Source: Stereocaulon alpinum (Eukaryota > Ascomycota > Lecanoromycetes > Lecanorales > Stereocaulaceae). From it: DNA of 64,000 bases. The stretch is taken from assembly GCA_018257865.1 (NCBI GenBank), contig JAEUBA010000040.1, positions 62,001 through 126,000 on the forward strand, read 5' to 3'. Positions 23,181 through 34,695 of the stretch are shown here, in pieces; position 1 is the stretch's first letter; each line of letters starts with the position of its first letter. The notes under the pieces are model-generated. The model ran no database searches, was not told the DNA's origin, and worked only from the letters and a program-made list of their open reading frames with translations. A program made the position numbers and the translations under genes.

Positions 23181-25298
23181 ATGACGACTTTCACTAGAGC
23201 CAATGCGGACCATTTGAGGAATACCTTGCAGGAAGCTGTTGTGAAGTGCTCGGAACGATGTCTCTATCAATCTGCAAAATGGTATAATGTCGCCCACATT
23301 GCTCAAACTATGGGTAAGGAATCTGATAATGTCGCAGGGCAGCCGAGCTCTCAGTCTCCCTCCCTGAACTACCCTCGGCTGCCTCATCTTTCGGCGCAGA
23401 TACAGACTCACAGATGCAAGATGTCGATTCATCTTCAATCTCACCAGCGTTGAATTTTGCCAACAGTGACCCTGAAGAGGCACGCCTTGAAGCGCAAGAG
23501 CTATCCAGATACCTTCTTGCAAAGTCCTACTTCGACTGTCGAGAGTTTGACCGCTGTTCAGCAGTCTTCATCCCCTCAGCTCTGCCCAAGGGCCCCTTGT
23601 CGCCAACATCACCGAACAGCAAGAGCAAAACACCCACTAAAGCGGGGAAAGGCAAAGCAAAAGAGTCTAGTGTCAATGTCGGAGTCGAATCAGAGCCGCC
23701 CACCAATGTACTTCCCAAGCTGAGCCAGAAGGCTCTATTCCTTGCCCTTTACTCCAAATACATGTCTGGCGAGAAGCGAAAGAATGAGGAGAGCGAAATG
23801 ATACTTGGTCCTGCAGATGGAGGTACCACGGTTAACAAAGAATTAGTGGGCATTACGAGGAGCCTTGAAGGCTGGTTTGCGGATCGAGAAGCCAACGGCC
23901 TCAGCGGTAGTAACCAAGGTTGGTTGGAGTATCTCTATGGTATCGTCCTGGCGAAAGGGAAGACAGAGGAAGATGCCAGAAGGTGGTTTGTTCGAAGCGT
24001 GCATCTGTATCCATTCAATTGGGGCGCATGGCTTGAGCTGAGCGAGCTTCTGAACAATGTCAAAGAGGTAAGCCCTTAATTCGAGGGAGACGAGTATAGC
24101 TGACGGGGAGAATCAGCTCCAAAAGATTGTGCCAGAGCTACCGCAGAATCTGATGACCTTGATGTTCCATCTCTATGCAAGCCAGGAACTCTACCAGTCT
24201 ACAGAACCGATACATCAGCAGCTTAATGAGCTTGAGAACATATTTCCTAATAGTCAGTTTTTGAAGACGCAACGAGCCTTACTGTACTATCACTCGAAAG
24301 GTTTGTCCGTTTTGTTTACTGCTCATATCGTGCTAACGTACACAGATTTCGATGAAGCCGAAATCATCTTCTCCGCGTTACTTCATGCAGATCCTCATCG
24401 TATTGACTCGCTTGACTTCTATTCCAACATACTCTATGTCATGTCCGCAAGACCCAAGCTGGCCTTCCTAGCGCAAATTGCGACTGCAACAGACAAATTC
24501 CGACCCGAGACCTGCTGCGTAGTAGGAAATTATTACTCGCTCAAGTCGGAGCATGAGAAAGCCGTCATGTACTTTCGCCGTGCGTTGACATTGGATCGTA
24601 ATTTTTTATCTGCGTGGACCTTGATGGGACACGAGTACGTCGAGATGAAGAATACACATGCAGCTATCGAGAGCTACAGACGAGCAGTAGACGTCAATCG
24701 CAAAGACTACAGAGCGTGGTACGGTCTTGGTCAAACATACGAAGTGCTCGAGATGCATCTCTACGCCTTGTTCTATTACCAACGAGCAGCCAGTCTTCGT
24801 CCGTACGATCCCAAAATGTGGCAGGCTGTGGGGAGCTGCTACGACAAGGTCGACAGACCGATCCAGAGCATCAAAGCTTACAAGCGAGCTCTGGTCGCTG
24901 GAACATACTACGACCAAGGCAGCTCATTCGGTTCAGGCACAACCGCCGGAGAACCCACTGGTGTCCTAGACCCCGAAACCCTCTACCAAATCGCCCTCAT
25001 GTACGAGAAACTCAACCAACCTGAAGACGCTGCATCATATATGGAAATGACGCTAGCTCAGGAAGAAGGTCCTGAAGATGACGATGACGATGAAGGAGGA
25101 GGCCACGGCATTGGAGTCACAACTACTACATCTAAAGCTCGAATGTGGCTTGCGAGGTGGGAATTTGGGAAAGGCGCATATACACGAGCGACGGAGTTGG
25201 CAAATGAGCTTTGCCAGGATGGCGTCGAGGTGGAGGAGGCGAAGGCGTTGATTCGGGATATGAGGGCCAGGATGGAGAGTGGGAGGAGCCCGTCATGA
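23181..25298 (+). CDS. CDC23: Anaphase-promoting complex subunit 8 (Cdc23), TPR protein
   Basis: Structural TPR subunit of the APC/C ubiquitin ligase that triggers anaphase. Exons 23181-23281, 23338-24067, 24117-24300 and 24346-25298 give 655 aa. The N-terminal APC8 region has YLLAKSYFDCREFDRCSAVF. A tandem TPR array follows, with clear units such as CCVVGNYYSLKSEHEKAVMY, TLMGHEYVEMKNTHAAIESY, YGLGQTYEVLEMHLYALFYY and WQAVGSCYDKVDRPIQSIKA. The tail carries an acidic run near EGPEDDDDDEGGG. The third intron is 45 nt with no stop, so the frame also reads through it. I splice it because a CTAAC branch site and AG end are present and removal restores HSKDFDEAEIIF. Confidence 0.95.
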
Positions 25299-26634
25299 TA
25301 GCCCTATTCTTCGAGCTCCTTTTCCTCGCGACAATGCAAAATTCAGATTGCTGGCAACTACTACTTTTGCTGTTAGAGCCTGTTGCCCCTTTTGGTGGTT
25401 ATTGCCCCGCTCATTGCGGGCACGAATATACCTCTACTGCCATCGCTCAAGTACCCCATGCAATATCATCAGCTACACCAACCCAGCAGGGTTAAGACTG
25501 TCCGAAATTGCTATCTGCCTGTTCGATTCATGCTTCGCTTCTACGCCGGAAGCTAGGCATGGATGGGACCGAATCAGCCTCTAGCGAACGCTCCATGAGT
25601 ACATGTTCGTATCTTTGGAGGAGAATACCAGCACCAGTACCAGCACCATCTGCACACGATCAGGCGGAATGTATGGGAATATGAGCTTATGTTATGAGTC
25701 CATGGTTGCTTTTGTCGCTGCTGTTGTAGCGAGGTTAGAAAAATTAAAGTCATTATTACTACCCACGCTGATCGCTCCAAAGTCCGAAGTATTTGATGTT
25801 TTGTATGCATATATCCCAACATCAAGAACAACACATCGTCGCCATGCCATCCCCACATATTCTCCAACCCCCCTTCTTCAACACACTCCCCATCCCCAAA
25901 CCCCAACCTCATACCCCATGCCTAAAAAACACCCGATCAACAAATAAAAATCAAACACCATCATACCAACAACCAATCTCCGCCTCACAGACACGTACCC
26001 ATCCCTCAAACCCGCAATACCCCACCTACTCCATATGGAAAAACAAAAACTCCACTAAAAGTCCCAACACAGCATACCATCCTCCTGCAATCCACCACCC
26101 TCGCACCCTCAACTCTACTCAGCTCAAATCTAAAACCGCCAACCCAGCTCAAGAAAAGCGCACCACCAACACACACGCACAACAGCCTTTCTCAAGCATT
26201 TGAAAGCGCGTGGTAAATCCATCACTTGACTCACAGCTCATGCTTTTTATCCTTAGTCCGTCCCAAAAACTCCCGCGCCACGCGAATCGCCCACTAATGC
26301 CCATCCCAACCCAGCCGCCCCCCCAACGTCCATCCCAACCCAGCCGCCCCTTCCGGACCGGCTCCAAGCCCCTAGAACTGTGATGATGAATCTCTGCACG
26401 GCGTTCTTCTACACCAATACTAACGCCGATGTCAATACCACAGCCTTGCTCATTTTCGGTTCTTATAGAGCGGCTCTCGATAAGCTAGCGCTGTTGTCGT
26501 TCGGCGGGAAATGTGTGCTTTGGTGAGCTTTGAGAGTGTGTAGTGTAGGTTGTTGAGAGAGATGCGTCGGAGTTTTGAGGTGGAGGTTGGGATGAGAGTG
26601 CGGGGGCTAGGAGTGTTAGGTGAGGGCGACGTCG
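25299..26634. other. Convergent intergenic region, A/C-rich in its centre
   Basis: Between CDC23 and the HET gene. About 25,850-26,350 of the + strand is strongly C- and A-rich and G-poor, which creates long spurious ORFs (for example 25793-26203). No gene is supported. Confidence 0.45.
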
Positions 26635-28599
26635 TTACACGAGTTTGAATTCTTTGATGTCGACTCCTCGAGCTTTCAGGGCGTCGGGAGTCAGGCGTGG
26701 ATCGAATCGAGTCTCTTCTCCAGTATCGGTATTCACGTAACGGTTCACGACTGCTTCCTCGGCGTGTCTCCCAACTCGCCATCCAGCTGGAGGTGGACCG
26801 AGTCTGGGGTCTTCGATCTGAACGTCTCCGGTCACGGCGTTGACAAAGGCAACCGACCATCCATAGACGCCCGATACAAAACGTGATACAAGTCGCCACT
26901 CGCTTGAAAGTGGACCAAGTAAAGCTGCGCCTTCCATATATCCATCAATATAGCATTCACCTACTACCTGATAGCATCCAGCCGTGTTTGGCCGCAGGAT
27001 CAAAGAGGTCTCACATCCAAGAAGAACGCAGACTTCGTCCCCTGGGATGGCTACTCTGGGCGCTAAGCCAATAGCCCCGTCATTTGTAGTAAAGAGCACT
27101 CGTCCAGTAATAGCCTGACAGACATGTGCAAGGTAGTGCGAAGGTGGACTATCTGCCGATACGGTTCTCTCCGCCGTCTGTGTTACTTTAAATACGTATT
27201 TCCTACACTGCTCCAAATCTGGATGATTTGAGGGAGGAGGTATGTAACGCTCAGCGAAGACGTTGCAGCAAAGCGTGCGGCACAGTGCATCAACATTATC
27301 ACTGCAATCAGGAAAGTCGGAGTCGAACGTAGTCAATATCAAACCCCTCATCATGTCTTCAAGTTCTGTGTCAGCCATCGACTTTGGGTCAAGTGGCAAA
27401 TCTACAACAGACTTGACTGTTGTCACACGAACACCTTTTGCAGCTAAGACTCCCGGACTTGTGTACCGGGCTTGCGCCTTAGAGGTCGAATATGCTACCG
27501 CCGATGGTATTTCGGCGCATGTCCCCATGACCCTCCAGTCTGGTACCCATGAAGGTTTGTTCGTAATCCCTTTTCGCATCTCGCAATGGGTCAGTAGGGA
27601 TAAGAAGCCCGAGTTCTCGAGATGATGTAAGAATACGTCTTGAAACACCTCTTCCGTTGTTTTCGAATAGTCGGGTACAAGACCTCGCTTTTCATGTTCC
27701 CAGATGAGGCTCAAGATTGCATATATTTTGTCTCTTTGATCGCTACATACACAGTGTCTTGTAGCATACAGGGCATTCGCTAGACTTAGGCGAGATTGTT
27801 CTACATAGTCGCAAAGTGTATAGGCTCGGTCGACAACTCTGGCAGACACCAAGTATTTGGGCTTCAAAAGTATTGATAGCACTGCTCTTCGAAAAGTTTC
27901 CCAGGATACTAGCAGCTCGCCGCAGAGTACATCCACTGTATTTGCCAGGCGGACCTCCTGGAAGACCCAGAGTCTTTCGAACCATGAGCGGTTCAATAGA
28001 TTGGTTATAGCATCCCAAACACCGTCAGGCCAGTCAATTTCCCCATTCAGATCTGAGGTTATCTCCCTTGAATTCCAGTCGACCTCTAATTGCGAACCAA
28101 CTTCATCAATGGTCCTAATAGCTAGGGCGCTGTCTCCGGTCTCAGGGCCTAGCCAGACCACGACTCGACTCGCTAGGCTATAGACGTCTGCCATTCGTGC
28201 GACTTGATGGCCTCGTTCTTTGGTGTTTCGTTGATCAACGCATATCGCGTCGATCCAAAGGATTCGTGCTTCGTCCATCCGCCGAAGATGCCGCAAAGCA
28301 GTACCGAGATTTTGGGTGACAGATAGAGTGCCATACTCGTCGTTTTCCATCTTCGCCCGCTTTCTCGTCCTTGGGGATGACCGCGGCCCTGTCATATCTG
28401 TTTTTATAGAGACTTGGACCGGGTTCTCCTTTGAACCCCATACGTAAGACAATGCCTCATATTGTGGTATTTGGGTTTTGGTAAGGGTGGCAGTTTCCAA
28501 GGTGATGCGTATTCGGTCTCGGAATTGGCCAGGCAGCAGCTTCATCAGTCTTATCTCTGAAGCTTCCTCAATCAAAGGCGAGTACTCGTAGCGACCCAT
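26635..28599 (-). CDS. HET-domain (heterokaryon incompatibility) protein with two WW-like C-terminal repeats
   Basis: Single-exon ORF. I prefer the ATG at 28599 (MGRYEYSPLIEEASEIRLMK, a usual HET start), giving 654 aa; the frame is open to an ATG at 28704. The HET domain begins with YEALSYVWGSKENP near residue 50 and continues through LRHLRRMDEARILWIDAICV, QRNTKERGHQVARMADVY and VVVWLG. HET domains trigger cell death on allorecognition in filamentous fungi. At the C-terminus two WW-like units follow each other: one from SEWRLVSRF to EDPRLG (about 565-601) and one from PPAGWRVGR to RFDPRLT (about 603-637), the second with Phe in place of the second Trp. Partner and role unknown. Confidence 0.9.
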   Translation of the reverse strand: MGRYEYSPLIEEASEIRLMKLLPGQFRDRIRITLETATLTKTQIPQYEALSYVWGSKENPVQVSIKTDMTGPRSSPRTRKRAKMENDEYGTLSVTQNLGTALRHLRRMDEARILWIDAICVDQRNTKERGHQVARMADVYSLASRVVVWLGPETGDSALAIRTIDEVGSQLEVDWNSREITSDLNGEIDWPDGVWDAITNLLNRSWFERLWVFQEVRLANTVDVLCGELLVSWETFRRAVLSILLKPKYLVSARVVDRAYTLCDYVEQSRLSLANALYATRHCVCSDQRDKIYAILSLIWEHEKRGLVPDYSKTTEEVFQDVFLHHLENSGFLSLLTHCEMRKGITNKPSWVPDWRVMGTCAEIPSAVAYSTSKAQARYTSPGVLAAKGVRVTTVKSVVDLPLDPKSMADTELEDMMRGLILTTFDSDFPDCSDNVDALCRTLCCNVFAERYIPPPSNHPDLEQCRKYVFKVTQTAERTVSADSPPSHYLAHVCQAITGRVLFTTNDGAIGLAPRVAIPGDEVCVLLGCETSLILRPNTAGCYQVVGECYIDGYMEGAALLGPLSSEWRLVSRFVSGVYGWSVAFVNAVTGDVQIEDPRLGPPPAGWRVGRHAEEAVVNRYVNTDTGEETRFDPRLTPDALKARGVDIKEFKLV

Positions 28600-28704
28600 G
28601 ACAGTGGTGTTCTGGCCTAGATTCAAGATACTCAAACCTGGAAGTACCGATGGAGGAGACCGACTCGTTTTTGAGCTCCCCACGAGGATGGGAATGGTCA
28701 ACAA

Positions 28705-30438
28705 GAGGCTGATAGAGTGGAAGATATATGAGGATCTTGTGATCGAAAACGACGCAGAAGAGGTGTCTTGAGTGATAGACGCTGGACTTCTGAGAAATAT
28801 GAGGTTATGCTCGCACTACACGTGCGGTTCTCAAAGTCCGAGGTGACGGATGTGTTTGAAAAGGAGCAAGTGATTGCAGGCTTCAGCTTCTTGGATCTCA
28901 GCCCCACTCGGGAGCCACGCTAGCTTAATTAGACTAGCCTAGGTGTAGATTGTGGCTATGCCCAGAGGGGCGACAGTCCTCGATCTATCGATTCACATCG
29001 CTCAGCCCATACGCGACACATCAGACTGGAGTCAGTACACCTCATAACATCATACCTTGCAGGCTTGAAGGTTACTGGTCAGCTATCTGAGACCTCTTCC
29101 TAGTCAATTGAGTTGGATATCAGCCATCTGTAAAAGGGTGACAAGTCGGAAAGAGAACGGCTGTCACTTCTGAGAATTTTGGTATACGCCTGTAACGCGA
29201 TGCATTTCCACTCTTTCTTGACAGCGAACCATACGGAATTGGGAAAGGAGGGAATGACTCTTTGTTCGAATGAGGAGTTCCTGACAGATGGTTGCCTCAG
29301 AGTGAGGCGGATGTTGAGACTTGTACACTCGAAAGAAACTTTTAAGGCGTATTTCCATCTAAGTATCTACAGACACCATATTCCCTTCATCATTCCGTAG
29401 CGCAGCTACAATATCAACCCCGTCTCGTCTCCATCTCATCACCAGATCAGCTGTGATCCACATCCAACAAAACCGCACATCCTACCCTCCCCTTAGCAAA
29501 TCCATACATAAAACCAACACGTTCATCCACCCCCACAGAAAACCTCTTCATCACCAAAGTCCTCGAAACAACTACACGCAAAAGCCCACCTCACCTCTTC
29601 CCCCCTCCACATCCCCCCACCAAATCCATCTCCTGAAGAACTAAATCCTCAAACCAAGTCAACACAGCATCTCACAGTCCTAACATCAAGGAGGCAAAAA
29701 TCCATCAACCGACTTCCCCTCCCCCTCCCCCTCACCACACCTCACCCCCCCACCCCCCCATACAAAATCCCCACCCACCTCCCCTCCACACAAGATCCCC
29801 ACCTACCTACCTTCACCCGCTCCCCTCCTCTCCATCCCCAAACTCTGCGCCAACGAACAATCCACCCGCTAGAGCAGCAAACCGCATCTATCCCCACTAG
29901 ACAATTCGATTCCCCATATATTCAGCTTGTTGAATCACACTCACTCGCTTGCAGATTATGCGTTCGAGTTAAGAGGGAGAGGGTATGGTGTCGAGTATGG
30001 TAAGTTATATACCTTGTTAGCTCGCTGGGTGGGTGGTTGAATTCGATTAGGTATTAGGAGTCTGATGTTGTTATTCTGCTTCGGTTGTGGGGCGGGTTGG
30101 TAGGTTAGTGTGAGTGGGTGGTTGGGTTCGGTTTTGGGGTTTGAGGATAGCGGGGAGGGGAGGTAAGGTGGTAGGGAGTTGTTTTGTGTGGGATTGAGTT
30201 GCTGTAGTGTGTTTTTCGTTTATGGGATGTGGAAGGATAGGAATGGAGTGGAGGGGACGGGAACGAGGGTTGGGGTGGTAGATTGTATTCTGATGAGGGG
30301 GAGTAGAGCGAACGATCTATAACATACATTTACGGCTAATACATCAAACACATCCACCCATCGAATTCCTCATATCAACATAAAAAACACCACCCACCCT
30401 CTCCACATCCTCCCCAACAGCACCAGAGACCAACTCAT
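28705..30438. other. Intergenic region with strand-asymmetric base composition and C-runs
   Basis: About 29,430-29,880 is C/A-rich, while about 29,960-30,330 is G/T-rich, a mirror-like switch. Runs of 4-7 C at 29,716-29,760 could form a G-quadruplex on the minus strand. ORFs here are composition artefacts. Confidence 0.45.
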
Positions 30439-30581
30439 CTAAGCAGACGGCGTCACCTTGATAACTCCATGCGCAGTAGCAGTACCATGCCCCAGCGGCG
30501 TACGCGTGCCTATCGCCAAAGGCGAAGTTTCCACCGGAGGAGCCCTAGTAACCGTATTACATACGACAATTGGAGTGGAGG
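30439..30581 (-). pseudogene. Frame-shifted remnant of the secreted repeat protein's C-terminus
   Basis: In the last repeat the conserved Pro-Ile-Ser codons (CCGATCAGT) appear one base out of frame, so the upstream ORF stops at once (TAG at 30582-30584). Read in the shifted frame, PIS is followed by about 49 open codons (VASTPIVVCNTVTRAPP to HGVIKVTPSA) ending at a TAG at 30439-30441. Compared with sister repeats, one base is missing. This suggests a recent deletion or a sequencing error; an intron is less likely. Confidence 0.45.
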
Positions 30582-31262
30582 CTACACTGATCGGTATCCC
30601 TGTGTCTGAACAGGCTGCTGGCTTATCGGGTTCGGTGCGTCTGTCTGAATAGGCGGTGCTCCTGTCTGAACAGGCGGCTGGCTGATCGGTGGTGCCACTG
30701 TCGGGAATGGCTGCTGGCTGATCGGTGGTGCCTCTGTCTGAACAGGCGGCTGACTGATCGGTGGTGCCACTGTCGGGAATGGCTGCTGGCTGATCGGTGG
30801 TGCCTCTGTCTGAACAGGCGGCTGGCTGATCGGTGGTGCCTCTGTCGTGAATGGCTGCTGGCTTATTGGGTGAACAGGCGGCTGGCTAATCGGGTGAACA
30901 GGCGGCTGGCTGATCGATGGTGCCTCTGTCTGAACAGGCGGCTGGCTGATCGGTGGTGCCACTGTCGGGAATGGCTGCTGGCTTATCGGGTTCGGCGCAT
31001 CTGTCTGAACACGCTGCTGGCTTATCGGGTTCGGTGCGTCTGTCTGAACAGGCGGCCGGCCTACCGAATTCGGTGCCTCTGTCTGAACAGGCAGCTGGCG
31101 TATCGAGATCGGTTCTCCTATTGGTCGAAGGGGATGCCAGTGAGGAGGTCGATCGGTTGAGTTGCTGGGGGAATGATTGTCGCCCTTTGCGAGCGGGGCG
31201 GCGCTTCCTAGAGTTGAGAGAAGGCTGAGGCCAGTGGCCGCGATGAGGAATATGTAGTGCAT
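30582..31262 (-). CDS. Secreted Pro/Gln/Thr-rich tandem-repeat protein
   Basis: 226 aa. A clear signal peptide (MHYIFLIAATGLSLLSTLGS, cleavage near SAAPLA) is followed by a short Ser/Asn/Pro region, then about fifteen imperfect repeats of 7-13 residues, chiefly QPPVQTEAPPIS and QQPFPTVAPPIS, with variants QTDAPNPISQ and PPVHPISQ. The DNA repeats are about 36-39 bp in a 72-75-bp higher-order pattern. There is no Cys and no dibasic site between repeats, so it is not a Kex2-type precursor. An extracellular or cell-wall mucin-like role is plausible. The array ends in an apparent one-base frameshift. Confidence 0.75.
   Translation of the reverse strand: MHYIFLIAATGLSLLSTLGSAAPLAKGDNHSPSNSTDRPPHWHPLRPIGEPISIRQLPVQTEAPNSVGRPPVQTDAPNPISQQRVQTDAPNPISQQPFPTVAPPISQPPVQTEAPSISQPPVHPISQPPVHPISQQPFTTEAPPISQPPVQTEAPPISQQPFPTVAPPISQPPVQTEAPPISQQPFPTVAPPISQPPVQTGAPPIQTDAPNPISQQPVQTQGYRSV
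30600..31090. repeat. Coding minisatellite, units of about 36-39 bp
   Basis: Tandem imperfect units inside the secreted repeat protein, recognisable by the recurring string CAGGCGGCTGGCTGATCGG on the + strand, alternating with GGGAATGGCTGCTGGCT variants. Such arrays vary in copy number between strains. Confidence 0.85.
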
Positions 31263-33850
31263 GGTGGGTGGTTCGATGTCTGAGCTTGTCTTAGGGGAGT
31301 AGGTCTGAATAGACTGTGTTGACAGAGACAGAAAATGATGCTCTGGCTCTCAACGGCGAGTGACAAGGTAGAACTGAGGAGGTTAGTTTATGATATCTAG
31401 GTTGTAGGAAAAGAGCGTGAACTTTCTTACCTTATATACACAACCAAAGACTCGTGGTACGCCTTACGATCCATTATCAGACACGTGGGGTTCTCTCAGT
31501 TTCAGCTCCCATCGTTGTCTTGCTACCCAATGACGTCGTCTTGGAGATGAAACTTGGTTGCGCAGGCTGATCGCAGTGCTGACGCTGACATCACATTTCA
31601 TCGAGAAGAAACAGCAACGGCGTCCACACCCGCCAATCGAGGACACGGGAAGACTTCGAACATAGCTGGAAAAACCTTCCGGAGTTGTCATTGCCACAGC
31701 CCAAGTTTCAGACAGAGGTAGCTAGAGATTTATAATCACACAAGGACGTCCGATCTCAGCATTCACACGGGCTGTAATGATGCAAGAGTCGCTAGCGCTG
31801 ATGTTGAGTTGACAGACGTCTCTTCTGACAGCGTTCCTGGTATTTCGTGGCTGAAACCTTCGTCATGTAGACACCCTATGTCAGAAGATTCAACATATCG
31901 AGGTTCCTTGGTGTTTGAAATGTATGCGTGCATGACATGTCTTGGACCCATGTCCGCGTAATGTACCAAAGGAAGCTCGTTCGTGAACCAGGACCGACTG
32001 CTGAAACAAAGCCTGGCTGTGAAGGACCAGGATTGTGACGAGGTTGTGTTTCGTCTGTCGAGACTTTGCTTGCCATCACGGTAGGCTCGGTAATCATTGC
32101 TAATCCTGTAGGCTACGCCGATTTCCTGCAGACATTCTTCGTGCTGACAAGCGTTCTTCTTTCAATTGTACCGTATCCTGTCTAGGGGAGCTGTCTCCGA
32201 GGGAGAACTATGCTTGACTGGGAAATTGGTTGACCACAAATCAAGATTGCAATACGCAGCGACGTTTGAATCAATCAGTCCGCTCTCATGACGGTGTTCC
32301 AGTGCGAATCATAAGTCTTCGGCCGGAACACAATGTTGGTTGGATCAGTCGAGGGCCGGTTCGATACATTCGGGACAAATGACGAGGCATTCGAAGGATG
32401 ATTGGCTTGCAGTCATGGATTAATGCAGGCACCTCACAAGAGCCTCTCAAACAGACAATTGCTCGAGATGTTTCAGGACACTGGGAAATCAGCATCCGTC
32501 CGAACGGACCCCAACAGGAATTACGTGACGCATGCAGGGAAAACCAAATAAAGGCGAGCGCTTAAAATTCTCATGCCAAAACACTTCTCCTGGGAGACGA
32601 TTTGATGACCAACTTCGTAATTGAACCTTGTTCGAGGCCTCCCGATGTAGAATGCCGACCACGAGTCTTATAAATCGTTCTGGCGGCGTAATAGCCGGCG
32701 CCCAGGATATGGTGTGACCGGGGGGGAAGTGCCATCATCTTTTGTCCCCACGGATAAGTTTGGCACGAAATCCGAGCGCGGCGCAGTACCGAGGGGCGAG
32801 AAGAACGTCAAAAATCGGTCTTTTCCGAAACGTCATCAACTATCTTCAATAATCAAGATGGATCCAAGCTGATTGCGTACCTTCTTAAGATTTGAACCAT
32901 CTCAATTCGGCTCTCTACTATTGTCTCTGCGGTAATATTCTCGATAGGGAGTAACGAAAGTCATTACACAAAGTGCACGGCCAAATTTTGTGGGTCACAA
33001 TAAGTCCGACACTCATCTTACTCAGAATCGTGATCAACAAGTCGAATCTCTCACTAAAGCCTTGATTGATAGAATAGCTTATTGATACTCAGCTTCTTTC
33101 ACAATCAGGTCTTTCGCTATTGGTATTGTGACTCCGTACCATGCTTGTAATTATAGTCTTCACGGGTAAATCTTGGCATAGACTGGCCTTCAGCGCCATC
33201 TGTTGCTGCGTTGCGGGAAGGTGATTATTTGTCGGAACGTTCCTTGGCTTATGTCAGCCCCCTTTACGCCGAAAACGGAAAGCGCCATCAGGAACCGCAG
33301 CTAGGGTGTGATGAAGGCACATAAGACACATTCCAAACCCAGTCTAGGTTTTGAAACAAGCTGCTGAACCTCTCCATTATACAGAGTGTGGACACCTAGG
33401 GTGGATACCTTGCTAGGCTCTTCGTAGCTTTAAGCTGATAATGCTGTGCAGGATTTACGCTGCAAGGGTGTAACCGCTCCATGAGAACTAGCGGGGCATG
33501 CGTCCAAAGTGTCCATGCCCCATATATCCAGCTGCGGCAACAACTCAGGAGTCTTATTACAGCAGACGCTGGAAAGAGTACATGCTCAACCAGTTGAGAA
33601 GAGATTTCCACAGATGGCCAGTCGTGGAGCAAAGATTCAGGTAAGCCAGAAGCTCTGTACCACCTCTCAATAGTAGACGAAACTGAGATTCAACAATGCC
33701 ATTCATGCAAATTTTTGGTTTCCGCAGCTGAGCCTCAGGCCTCACAAGCGGTTGATGAATAAGCCCTTCCGAAGGGGCCCCCACCGCAGGTCAGCTCTCA
33801 TGTCATGAAACGCATTTTCGACACAGTCAGAGCATGCGCCGGGGAGTACA
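31263..33850. other. Gene-poor region
   Basis: About 2.6 kb with only short ORFs lacking motifs on either strand. I see no RNA gene. It includes the promoter of the secreted repeat protein. Confidence 0.4.
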
Positions 33851-34480
33851 TCAAAAGCAAAGGTGACTCGGATAGATAATACGAACATAAGCTGGGAAGC
33901 TTACTGACCCTGCGCAAGGGGCGCAACGGCTCGAACGTAGAATCCCAGATCGATTCTGACGCCTCGACACCCAACTGACCACGACTGCACTTCCTACTTG
34001 TTTCAGCGCTATTCCTACGAGCGCGCAGTTTGTCTTCAAGCGCGTTGCTTCTGCGCAAGCTAGTTTTGTATCGAATGGACTCAAAGCGGGTACGGCGCCA
34101 ACTGGAGTCGCCAAGGTTGGTGGGGCGGTTTTGGCTGCTGGAGGTGCTGTGTTGGCGTTATTATAGGTGAAAGCTGGAGAGGTAAGGTGAATCGTGGGAG
34201 GACGGCCGCGGGGTGATTCTTCGACCCAGAGTTGTTGTATGCTATAGTGCTGGTTGAATCTTTGCTCTGGATGTAAGTGGAAAACAATTCGTGATTCTGC
34301 CTTATCATCTTGTAGCGGGAAACGCTTTTGTCCGTTCGAATTCCTTTTCTCAAAATTCAGCGCCTCGTTGAGGAGCTGAACTACACTTCGTTTCGACGAC
34401 GGCTGGTTGTACAGCGAGAAGTGACCGAAGCCAAGTGCTGGAACTATGAGCTGTACAGAAACAGCCTTTGCATTGTGCAA
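33851..34480 (-). CDS. Uncharacterised ORF, 209 aa (doubtful)
   Basis: Uninterrupted ORF from an ATG at 34480. The N-terminal part has normal composition (VQLIVPALGFGHFSLYNQPS); the middle is Ala/Pro/Thr-rich (AAKTAPPTLATPVGAVPAL). No domain recognised, no signal peptide. Overlapping ORFs on the same strand compete with it, so the model is uncertain. Confidence 0.25.
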   Translation of the reverse strand: MHNAKAVSVQLIVPALGFGHFSLYNQPSSKRSVVQLLNEALNFEKRNSNGQKRFPLQDDKAESRIVFHLHPEQRFNQHYSIQQLWVEESPRGRPPTIHLTSPAFTYNNANTAPPAAKTAPPTLATPVGAVPALSPFDTKLACAEATRLKTNCALVGIALKQVGSAVVVSWVSRRQNRSGILRSSRCAPCAGSVSFPAYVRIIYPSHLCF

Positions 34481-34695
34481 CTGTGTCCCATAGTTCAGTA
34501 ATTCTAGGGTAAGAGTGACAGCTGAAACCGATCAACTATAGATATCAATTACATATTAGGGCTGTCTAAACGTGATTAATTGCAATGAACGAGCAATATC
34601 ATATCAAGGAGCGCCTTGGTAGAAGGAATATCATCACTGACCTCAAAACCCTCCCCACCCTCCAGCTCCCAGCAACCCTACACATCACATCAGCA

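Noticed and set aside
25793..26203. 136-codon ORF in the C/A-rich stretch
   Set aside because: Low G content removes stops by chance; residue composition is His/Pro/Thr/Asn artefact.
30582..31262. Secreted repeat protein as a second RiPP precursor
   Set aside because: No dibasic Kex2 sites separate the repeats and no tailoring enzyme adjoins; composition fits a mucin-like wall or secreted protein.
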